This document shows positions 57,909 through 64,000 of a stretch of DNA of 64,000 bases, in pieces. Made by a program: the position numbers and the translations under genes. The stretch spans positions 1,054,001 through 1,118,000 of the forward strand of contig OZ244038.1 in NCBI GenBank assembly GCA_965215145.1. Direction: 5' to 3'. Below the pieces are notes generated by a model that did no database searches, was not told where the DNA came from, and worked only from the letters and a program-made list of their open reading frames with translations. This DNA is from G965215145 sp965215145 (lineage in GTDB: Bacteria > Bacteroidota > Rhodothermia > Rhodothermales > JANQRZ01). Positions within the stretch are counted from its first letter, which is position 1. Every line of letters begins with the position of its first letter.

Positions 57909-59892
57909 GCCGCTGCGTGTGGACCGCGCCGCCGGCCACGAGCCGGACGAGGTACGTCCCCGCGGGCAGCGCCGCGCCGTCGAAGGCTACCTCGTGAGCG
58001 CCGGCTTCGAGGCGGCCATCGGCCAGCACAGCGACCTCGCGCCCGAGCACGTCGTAGACCGCCAACCGGACCTCGGTGGCCGCCGGGAGGCCGAAGCCGA
58101 GCGTCGTCCGCGAAGCGAACGGGTTCGGGTAGGCCGCCACTCCTACGTCGGCAGAGACGAGGCTCGGTGCGGCAACGCCGTGCTCGTCGAAGAGGAGGCT
58201 TTCAGAAGTGAGCACTGCCGCTGCCGAGGCCCCTCCCCGAGACCCCCCGGCGGCGCGGTCGGCTGCCTCCTCCTTCTCGAACGTGAAGCTCGCCGACGCC
58301 GCCGTCACGTCGGGGTAGGTGCCGAGCCGGAGCGTGACCTCGTAGGTACCCGGCGGCGCGGCGGCCGGCACGTCGAGCCGGAGCTCCTGAGCCACCGCCT
58401 GCCCCGGCGCGAGCGTGACCGAGACCGGCCCGGCCACGACGCGGCGTGTGACCTCATCGGGGAGCGTGGCGGTGACCCAGGCCTCGACGGTCTGCGGCTC
58501 GCCGGAGTCGTTCGAGAGGGCGGCCTCGTAGAGGAGGCTGCCGCCGTCGGCGCCGACGGCGGGGTTGAGCGTCAGCGGGGCGAGGCTCGGCTCCACGCCC
58601 GAGGCCGTGAGGCAGGCCAGGGAGTAGACGCGGGCCACGCCGGAATTGACCGCGCTGCCGCTGACGCCCGGTGCCCCGATGACCACGTCCGGGAAGCCGT
58701 CGGCGTTCACGTCCCCAGCGTCGCTGACGGCGTACCCGACGCGGTCGCGGTAGTCCTCGCCGTACCACGCCTGGAGAAGCGCCCCCGTCTGGCCGGAGTA
58801 GAGGTAGGCCGCACCGCGCGCGGTGTTGTCCACGAAGGCCCCATAAGCCCCGACGAGGAGGTCGTCGTGGCCGTCGCGGTCGGCGTCGCCGGCGCCGCTC
58901 ACGGAGAGCCCGAAGCTGCTGTAGCTCTCTCCGAACCACGAGTGGAGGAGGGCACCGGTGCGCCCCGAGTAGACGAAGGCCCCCGACTCCTGCGCCCCGA
59001 CGCTGAAGCTCCCGACGATCACGTCCGCGTGGCCGTCGGCGTCCACGTCGCCGGCCCCGCTGACGTCGAAGCCGAAGTCGAAGTTGAGGAGGGACGGGGA
59101 GGTCCAGGTGTGGAGGCGCTCGCCGGTGCGGCCGGAGTAAACGTAGACCTCCCCTTCACCGTCGCCGGGCACCTGCGCGCTGCGGGCGCCGACGACGAGG
59201 TCCGGGTACCCATCGGCGTCCACATCACCGGCGCCGTCTACGGCATTGCCGATGTAGTCGCCGTCGTCGTCGCCGATCCACGTGTGGATCGGCTCGCCGG
59301 TGCGGCCCGAGAAGACGACGGCGGCTCCATTGGCGTCTACGATCAACTGAGAGAAAACGCGCCTTCCGAACGCGCGCGGGGCCCCGGCGATGAAGTCGTC
59401 GTAGCCGTCGCGGTCCACGTCGCCCGCCCCGGCGACGGTGTGGCCGAAGTCGGCGTCGTCCCCGAACGCGCTCTTGACGTAGAGGGTGTCGCCCGTCAGG
59501 CCGGAGTAGACGAAGACCTGCCCCTCGAAGCCATTGGCGACGGTGCCGCCCGGCTGCCCGACGACGAGGTCGTCGTAGCCGTCGCCGTTGACGTCGCCGG
59601 CTCCATCCACGGCATAGCCGAAGCGGACGCCGCGGACGGACCACGAGTAGAGCCGCTCGCCGGTGCGGCCCGAGTAGACCTTCGCCAGGCCGTAGCTCCC
59701 GCTGTTGTTGTCTGGCGTCCCGACGATGAAGTCGTCGTAGCCGTCGGCGTTGACGTCGCCCGCCCCGCCGACGGCCTCGCCGGAGTAGGCGTAGGACACG
59801 GGCGACGACACGGCGTAGAGCGGGTCGTCGCATTGCGCGGTGGCCGGAGAGGCCAGCGCGACGAGGGAGGCGAGGAGGAGGAAGCGGTTCAT
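57892..59892 (-). CDS. Secreted FG-GAP repeat protein with C-terminal sorting domain
   Basis: A 666-residue exported protein (signal peptide MNRFLLLASLVALASPATAQ). Seven integrin-like FG-GAP repeats are visible, each with a calcium-binding-like DVNxDGxxD loop: AGDVNADGYDDFIVGTP, AGDVNGDGYDDLVVGQP, AGDVDRDGYDDFIAGAP, AGDVDADGYPDLVVGA, AGDVDADGHADVIVGS, AGDADRDGHDDLLVGA and AGDVNADGFPDVVIGAP. They predict a seven-bladed beta-propeller (about 25-430). A beta-sandwich (440-560) and a type IX-like sorting domain (LAVYDVLGREVAVLADGRL, AGTYLVRLVAGG, TQRLTLLR) follow. Likely a surface adhesin or binding protein. Same-strand neighbour of the CARDB protein. Confidence 0.88.
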   Translation of the reverse strand: MNRFLLLASLVALASPATAQCDDPLYAVSSPVSYAYSGEAVGGAGDVNADGYDDFIVGTPDNNSGSYGLAKVYSGRTGERLYSWSVRGVRFGYAVDGAGDVNGDGYDDLVVGQPGGTVANGFEGQVFVYSGLTGDTLYVKSAFGDDADFGHTVAGAGDVDRDGYDDFIAGAPRAFGRRVFSQLIVDANGAAVVFSGRTGEPIHTWIGDDDGDYIGNAVDGAGDVDADGYPDLVVGARSAQVPGDGEGEVYVYSGRTGERLHTWTSPSLLNFDFGFDVSGAGDVDADGHADVIVGSFSVGAQESGAFVYSGRTGALLHSWFGESYSSFGLSVSGAGDADRDGHDDLLVGAYGAFVDNTARGAAYLYSGQTGALLQAWYGEDYRDRVGYAVSDAGDVNADGFPDVVIGAPGVSGSAVNSGVARVYSLACLTASGVEPSLAPLTLNPAVGADGGSLLYEAALSNDSGEPQTVEAWVTATLPDEVTRRVVAGPVSVTLAPGQAVAQELRLDVPAAAPPGTYEVTLRLGTYPDVTAASASFTFEKEEAADRAAGGSRGGASAAAVLTSESLLFDEHGVAAPSLVSADVGVAAYPNPFASRTTLGFGLPAATEVRLAVYDVLGREVAVLADGRLEAGAHEVAFDGAALPAGTYLVRLVAGGAVHTQRLTLLR
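57901..57954 (-). repeat. 54-bp direct repeat encoding the sorting-domain terminus, copy 1
   Basis: Identical to 59947-60000. It encodes the end of the sorting domain (YLVRLVAGGAVHTQRLTL) in both neighbouring secreted-protein genes. Confidence 0.9.
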
Positions 59893-59937
59893 CGGAAGGG
59901 AAAATCTTGGGGAAGGAAGGGGCGAGGAAGGACCGCG

Positions 59938-61044
59938 TCAGCGGACGAGCGTGAGCCGCTGCGTGTGGACCGCGCCGCCGGCCACGAGCCGGACGAGGTA
60001 GACCCCCGCCGGGAGCGCCGAGGCGTCGAGCGAGACCTCGTGCTCGCCTGCCCCCTGCACGCCTTCAGCGAGCACAGCCACCTCGCGGCCAAGCACGTCG
60101 TAGACCGCGAGCCGGACCGGGCCGACCTCCGCGAGCGCGAACGAGAGCGTGGCGCGGCTGGCCGTCGGGTTCGGCCACGCCGCGAGCGACAGGTCCGCCG
60201 CCGTAGCGCCCACCGACGAAGCCCCCGCGAAGAGGTCGCCCGCCACCGGTTCCACGGCGAGGGGCGCCCCCGGAACGCCGGCCGCGAGGCGCTGCGCCGC
60301 CACCGTGACCGCGAAGGTGTCCGAGGCGCGGACGACGCTCGGGAAGGTCCCGACGTTGAACGTGACGTCGTAGGTGCCGGCCGGGGCGCTCGCCGGGGCG
60401 CGGAGCGGGAACGTCACCGTGACGGTGGCCCCAGCCGGGACGGTGCCGGAGCCGACGCGCTGCGTGAGCACGGCGCTCCCGCCGCGCCGGGCGACGATCC
60501 AGCCGTCGAGCGTGGCGGCCGAGGTGGTGTTGTTCGTGACGGTGGCCGTGACGGTCGTCGCGCCGCCGGGGGCGATGGTGGCCGGCGACGCCGAGGCCGT
60601 GACGACGAAGCCGCCGCCCGTCGAGCCCGTGACGGTGAAGGGCCGGCCGCGGATGTTGTTCGCCTCGTCCGGCTCGGCGAGCACGTCGAAGGGGTCGGCC
60701 ACGGCGAAGAGGGTGTAGTCACCGGGGTCGGTGCTCGACGGGATCGTGAACTGCTCGCCCTCGTCGTCGCACTCGCCGGGGTCGAGGGAGCTGGTCACGT
60801 CGTCGGTCTCGAGGAGGGTGTCTTCGTCCCTGTCGAACTCGTCGTCCTCCGAGAGGAAGTAGCCGACCGAGGGGTCGTCCACCTCCACCGAGCCGAAGTT
60901 GCAGACGGTGACGTCGGCGGAGACGCGGGCGCCGGGAGGCCCGGAGGAGTCCTCGAGCGTGAAGGCCGTGACGGCGAGGTCGGGCTGCGCGAGGGCCGGG
61001 GCGGCGACGAGCAGGAGGGGGAGGAGGAGGTGGCGGAGGAGCAT
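59938..61044 (-). CDS. Secreted CARDB-domain protein with C-terminal sorting domain
   Basis: A 368-residue exported protein (signal peptide MLLRHLLLPLLLVAAPALAQ). The first domain, PDLAVTAFTLEDSSGPPGAR followed by VTVCNFGSVEVDDPSVGYFL and ADPFDVLAEPDEANN, matches the CARDB (cell-adhesion-related) pattern. A second beta-sandwich (about 145-250) and a type IX-like sorting domain follow. The sorting domain is almost identical to that of the adjacent FG-GAP protein and shares a 54-bp perfect DNA repeat with it. Probably surface-exposed. A possible -7 octamer TAGCTTAG lies at 61139-61146. Confidence 0.85.
   Translation of the reverse strand: MLLRHLLLPLLLVAAPALAQPDLAVTAFTLEDSSGPPGARVSADVTVCNFGSVEVDDPSVGYFLSEDDEFDRDEDTLLETDDVTSSLDPGECDDEGEQFTIPSSTDPGDYTLFAVADPFDVLAEPDEANNIRGRPFTVTGSTGGGFVVTASASPATIAPGGATTVTATVTNNTTSAATLDGWIVARRGGSAVLTQRVGSGTVPAGATVTVTFPLRAPASAPAGTYDVTFNVGTFPSVVRASDTFAVTVAAQRLAAGVPGAPLAVEPVAGDLFAGASSVGATAADLSLAAWPNPTASRATLSFALAEVGPVRLAVYDVLGREVAVLAEGVQGAGEHEVSLDASALPAGVYLVRLVAGGAVHTQRLTLVR
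59947..60000 (-). repeat. 54-bp direct repeat encoding the sorting-domain terminus, copy 2
   Basis: Identical to 57901-57954, in the CARDB protein gene. Confidence 0.9.
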
Positions 61045-61185
61045 GGCGGGGGAGGGTTAGGGAGGTGGGTTTCCCTTACCAGAGCTCCCCTCGCCCGTTC
61101 CCCAACAGGGAGCGCTGCCCCGAGATTCAGGGAACCCCCTAAGCTATCCTGCGCCGCGGCCAGGTGGGGTGCGGGCCATGAACGG

Positions 61186-61629
61186 CTACGCCGCGCCGCC
61201 GGCCTGCTCGGCTACGGCGGCCTTGACGCGGTGGAGCACGGCGGCGAGCCCGCGCTGCCGCATCATCCCGATGGCCTCGGCGAGCCCCATCCGCCGGAAC
61301 ACGTCCTCCGGCACGGCCGCTACTTCCTCCGGCGTCGCGCCGTCGAGCGCCTGCGCGAGCAGCGAGACGACGCCGCGGACGGTTGGGCTCTCGGGCGGGA
61401 CGAAGGCGTGCAGCCGCACCGCGCGGCCTCCGTCCCCACCCTCGATCTCCGGGTAGACGAACACCGGCGACTGGCACTCGTGGACGCGGCCGAGCCCGTG
61501 CTCCATCGCCGCGCGGTAGCGCTCCGGCAGCGCCGGCAGCTCCTCGGCGTAGTCGACGAGCATCATCCGTCGGGTCTCGACGTCGAGCCCGGTGAAGGCG
61601 TCCACGGCCTCCTGCAGCGCCGCCGTCAT
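61186..61629 (-). CDS. sufE: SufE-like sulfur acceptor protein
   Basis: A 147-residue protein that accepts persulfide sulfur and passes it to the Suf iron-sulfur assembly machinery in other bacteria. It shows LVDYAEELPALPERYRAAME, the acceptor cysteine C52 in VHECQSPVFVYPEIEGGD and the helical C-terminal half (FVPPESPTVRGVVSLLAQAL, FRRMGLAEAIGMMRQRGLAA). Its ATG overlaps the stop of the rhodanese gene as ATGA, so the two are translationally coupled. No sufS or sufBCD gene is in the window. Confidence 0.92.
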   Translation of the reverse strand: MTAALQEAVDAFTGLDVETRRMMLVDYAEELPALPERYRAAMEHGLGRVHECQSPVFVYPEIEGGDGGRAVRLHAFVPPESPTVRGVVSLLAQALDGATPEEVAAVPEDVFRRMGLAEAIGMMRQRGLAAVLHRVKAAVAEQAGGAA

Positions 61630-62522
61630 CCCGCGATCTCCGAGGCGTCCTCGATCTCCGAGGAGTCCTCCGGCTCGCCCCGCTCGATGGGCACGCCGAC
61701 GAGGTTGCCCCACTCGGTCCACGAGCCGTCGTAGTTCTTCACGTCCCCGAACCCGAGGAGGTAGCGGAGTACGAACCACGTGTGGCTCGACCGCTCGCCG
61801 ATGCGGCAGTAGGCCACGGTCCCCTCGGCGGGGTCGAGCCCCTGCTCGCCGACGTAGATGGCCTCGAGCGCCGCGCGGTCCTTGAAGGTCCCGTCGTCCT
61901 CGGCGGCGCGGCTCCAGGGGACGTTCCGGGCGCCAGGGATGTGGCCGCCGCGGAGGGCGCCCTCGTCCGGGTAGCCCGGCATGTGGGTCACCTCGCCGAT
62001 GTACTCCTGCGGGCTGCGGACGTCGACCATCGCGCCGCCGCGCCGCATGTGCTCCAGGACGCCGTCGCGGAAGGCGCGGATGGCGGGGTCGGGGTCCTGC
62101 GGCTCGTAGACGGCCGGGGGGTACTCGGGGGCGGTCCTCGTGAGGGCGCGGCCCTCGGCCGCCCACTTCTGCCGCCCGCCGTCCATGACTCGGCAGTCCG
62201 CGTGGCCGAAGAGCTTGAAGACCCAGAAGGCATAGCACGCCCACCAGTTGCTCTTGTCGCCGTAGAACACGACGGTCGTGCCGTTGGCGATGCCGCGCTC
62301 GGCGCAGAGCCGGGCGAACTCCGCCTTGCCGACGTAGTCCCGCCGGACGTCGTCCTGGAGGTCCGTCACCCAGTCGAGGTGGACGGCGCCGGGGAGGTGG
62401 CCGGTGCTGTAGAGCAGGACGTCCTCGTTCGACTCGACGAGGCGGACGCGCTCGGTGTCGCGGAGGTGCTCGGCGACCCAGTTGGTCGAGACGAGGGCCT
62501 CGGGGTGGGCGTAGTCGGCCAT
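61626..62522 (-). CDS. sseA: Thiosulfate/3-mercaptopyruvate sulfurtransferase (two-domain rhodanese)
   Basis: A 298-residue protein with an inactive N-terminal rhodanese domain (ALVSTNWVAEHLRDTERVRL, GHLPGAVHLDWVTDLQDD) and an active C-terminal one with C239 in TVAYCRIGERSSHTWFVLRY. The loop CRIGERS is typical of thiosulfate sulfurtransferases of the SseA/CysA group. The ATG at 62522 starts MADYAHPEAL, which fits the family; upstream frame is non-conserved. It is the middle gene of an operon with an upstream lipoprotein (14-nt gap) and sufE (4-nt overlap), suggesting delivery of sulfane sulfur to SufE. Confidence 0.93.
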   Translation of the reverse strand: MADYAHPEALVSTNWVAEHLRDTERVRLVESNEDVLLYSTGHLPGAVHLDWVTDLQDDVRRDYVGKAEFARLCAERGIANGTTVVFYGDKSNWWACYAFWVFKLFGHADCRVMDGGRQKWAAEGRALTRTAPEYPPAVYEPQDPDPAIRAFRDGVLEHMRRGGAMVDVRSPQEYIGEVTHMPGYPDEGALRGGHIPGARNVPWSRAAEDDGTFKDRAALEAIYVGEQGLDPAEGTVAYCRIGERSSHTWFVLRYLLGFGDVKNYDGSWTEWGNLVGVPIERGEPEDSSEIEDASEIAG

Positions 62523-62536
62523 CGGGGGGGGGAGGG

Positions 62537-63052
62537 TCAGCCGCCCGTTGCGGGCGAGGCCGGCTGGAGCCGTTCGAGCTCCTCGATGGGCGCGTCCGAG
62601 GGGGGCGAGTAGAGCGAGTCGGAACCGGGGGGCCGCGCCGTCGGAGCGGGGGCGGCGGGGGCCTCCTCGGCCGTGCGGATGAGGACCATCGGGGTGCCGC
62701 TGCCGAGGGGCGTCAGTGTGAGCGTGTCGCCGCGGAGCTCCGGCAGCAGCATCTCGGCGTCGAACTCGGAGCGGATGACGAGGGTGTCCTCCCGGAAGTC
62801 GTAGACGGCGAAGATGGTCGAGGCCGGGCCGAGCGGGCGGGGGCGGTAGATCCGCAGCGTGCTGTCGGCGGCGAAGGTGTAGCGCTGGCCGTTCCGGCTG
62901 ATCGGGCTCTCGCCGTCGCCGGTGACCTCCCAGGTGCCGGTGAGGCTCGGCCCCGCCGGGGCCGGCTCGTCGTCCGAGCCGCACCCGGCAGCCAGGACGG
63001 CGCCGGCCAGCGCGAGCAGGGGGAGGAGGGGGACGTGGCGGGGCCGCAGCAT
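62537..63052 (-). CDS. Hypothetical lipoprotein (lipocalin-like)
   Basis: A 171-residue lipoprotein from the ATG at 63052 with a lipobox (ALAGAVLAAGCGSDDE). The mature part resembles small lipocalin-like proteins: SLTGTWEVTGDGESPISRNG, TFAADSTLRIYRPRPLG, DFREDTLVIRSEFDAEM and LRGDTLTLTPLGSGTPMVL, an eight-stranded barrel-like pattern starting with GTW. A Pro/Ala-rich tail ends it. No specific family. First gene of the rhodanese-SufE operon. Confidence 0.78.
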   Translation of the reverse strand: MLRPRHVPLLPLLALAGAVLAAGCGSDDEPAPAGPSLTGTWEVTGDGESPISRNGQRYTFAADSTLRIYRPRPLGPASTIFAVYDFREDTLVIRSEFDAEMLLPELRGDTLTLTPLGSGTPMVLIRTAEEAPAAPAPTARPPGSDSLYSPPSDAPIEELERLQPASPATGG

Positions 63053-63379
63053 GGCAGAGAGGAGACGCAGAGACCCGGCCCACGACGGGGCCAGGGGGCC
63101 GGTTCCGACGGGCACCGGAAGATACGCCCCGGCGCTCCGGGCACCCCCACGACGGGCGGGGGCCGGTGCGGATCGAGATGGCGGGGACGGGCTGCGTATG
63201 GTGCGGCGCTGGTAGGGACAGGGCAGGCCCTGTCCCTACGCAGGTAAGGCATCCCGACTTACGCCCGGTTCGGCTGGGGCAACCCCCAGGAGCCGACCCT
63301 GACCGCGCGCGGCTGTGCCCGCGATGACAACCCCGGCCAGGCCCCGGCGTACACGCGCCCTCACCGAGCCTCTCCCTGC
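63053..63379. other. Divergent intergenic region (327 nt)
   Basis: Lies between the lipoprotein and rhomboid genes. It contains one GTAGGGGC-type palindrome (63212-63239) and otherwise GC-rich sequence in which no RNA gene or convincing promoter is seen. Confidence 0.6.
63212..63239. repeat. 28-bp palindromic repeat upstream of the rhomboid gene
   Basis: Perfect 13-nt arms GTAGGGACAGGGC/GCCCTGTCCCTAC around AG. Its core matches that of 5573-5600. Confidence 0.9.
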
Positions 63380-63997
63380 ATGATCCCGCAGCTCCTCGCC
63401 GAAGCGCCCGTCACCCTTCTCCTGCTGGCTGCCAACATCGGCGTCGGGCTCTATGCCCTCGCGTCCAACCCCGCGCTGATCGGGCGGCTCGCGTTCCGGC
63501 CCTACGGGTTCGCCCACCGCGGCGAGTACGGGCGGCTGCTGACGGCGGGGTTCGTCCACGGCAGCCTCGGCCACCTCGCCGTGAACATGCTCACGCTGTT
63601 CTTCTTCGGCCCGGTGATCGAGGGGGTGCTCGGGCCGGCGAAGTTCGTCGCGGTCTACTTCGGGAGCGAGATCGCCGCCAACGTCGCCACGCTCGTCAAG
63701 CACCGCGACGACCCCGGCTACTCCGCCGTCGGCGCGTCGGGGGCGATCTCGGGGGTGGTGTTCAGCTTCTGCCTGTTCGCGCCGTTGGAGCTGCTGTACC
63801 TCTTCTTCGCCATCCCCATCCCGGCGATCCTGTTCGCGGTGCTCTACGTCGGGTTCTCGGTCTACGCCTCCCAGCAGGGCGGCGGCCGGATCGCGCACGA
63901 GGCGCACCTCGGCGGCGCTCTCGGCGGGGTCGTGCTGACGCTGCTCGTCTACCCCGCCGCGCTCGGCATCTTCCTCCACCAGCTCGGGCTCGGGTAA
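63380..63997 (+). CDS. Rhomboid-family intramembrane serine protease
   Basis: A 205-residue polytopic membrane protein with about six membrane segments. It has the conserved L1-TM2 motif GFVHGSLGHLAVNMLTL, the catalytic serine S120 in VGASGAISGVVFS and the catalytic histidine H176 in HEAHLGGALGGVV, so the Ser-His dyad is intact. Rhomboids cleave membrane-spanning substrates; the target is unknown. The ATG at 63380 begins MIPQLLAEAPVTLLLLAANI. The gene is complete just inside the window edge. Confidence 0.93.
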   Translation: MIPQLLAEAPVTLLLLAANIGVGLYALASNPALIGRLAFRPYGFAHRGEYGRLLTAGFVHGSLGHLAVNMLTLFFFGPVIEGVLGPAKFVAVYFGSEIAANVATLVKHRDDPGYSAVGASGAISGVVFSFCLFAPLELLYLFFAIPIPAILFAVLYVGFSVYASQQGGGRIAHEAHLGGALGGVVLTLLVYPAALGIFLHQLGLG

Positions 63998-64000
63998 GGG

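Noticed and set aside
56923..61734. A 1603-codon open frame on the plus strand, and a 1509-codon open frame on the minus strand at 29920-34449
   Set aside because: Both run antisense or out of frame to genes with clear domains. Their translations are Arg/Pro/Glu-rich low-complexity, as expected from very high G+C.

Overview
The window is about 64 kb of a very GC-rich bacterial chromosome (roughly 70% G+C by eye). It most resembles a Rhodothermia-type member of the Bacteroidota (Salinibacter/Rubricoccus-like). The reasons are several secreted proteins ending in a type IX secretion-like C-terminal domain, a DUF4783 protein, starts that mostly lack a Shine-Dalgarno sequence, and a recurring TANCTTC-like octamer upstream of genes that resembles the Bacteroidota -7 element (TAnnTTTG). 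The assignment is inferred from gene content; no rRNA or tRNA gene was seen.

Layout. 1-3.3 kb: end of prfA, a frameshifted secreted protein, and the rpsF-rpsR-rplI operon. 3.4-10 kb: a DsbD-type reductase, an endonuclease III homologue, a DUF1232 protein and a large BNR/sortilin-like propeller protein. 10-13 kb: a low-GC orphan membrane protein, a RelE-type toxin-antitoxin pair and a secreted adhesin-like protein. 13-21.5 kb: mutS2 (carrying an in-frame palindrome), a DUF4783 protein, an NtrY-like histidine kinase, a second toxin-antitoxin pair with a broken ParE-like toxin, and a frameshifted SH3-like protein. 21.7-29.6 kb: trkA-trkH potassium uptake, acs, an amidohydrolase and a fasciclin protein. 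29.9-34.5 kb: a CadC-like membrane regulator with a WD40/TolB propeller, moaC, floA and a hypothetical gene. 34.5-39.1 kb (minus strand): a PspA/IM30 operon with two coiled-coil partners, an enoyl-CoA hydratase and a CBS-domain CNNM/HlyC protein. 39.1-47.5 kb: thymidine phosphorylase, a quinone oxidoreductase, an accessory block with a subtilisin-like lipoprotein bounded by a ~250-bp direct duplication, and a GH43 glycosidase. 47.5-53.8 kb: rpmE, uvrB and two paralogous pectinacetylesterase-like lipoproteins, the second hit near its 3' end by an IS5-family element. 53.9-57.9 kb: an EVE-McrB AAA+ ATPase and a DUF2357/PD-(D/E)XK nuclease, a candidate McrBC-like type IV restriction system, separated by an antisense broken Spy-like gene. 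57.9-64 kb: two secreted proteins with C-terminal sorting domains, a lipoprotein-rhodanese-SufE operon and a rhomboid protease.

Two features run through the whole window. One is a dispersed family of about 28-bp palindromes with a fixed GTAGGGGC/GCCCCTAC shell and a variable self-complementary core. They lie mostly between genes, often between convergent genes whose stop codons they supply, and once inside mutS2. The other is the promoter-like octamer. Four non-conserved genes show frame breaks, three of them at short G runs, so either pseudogene formation or assembly indels must be considered.
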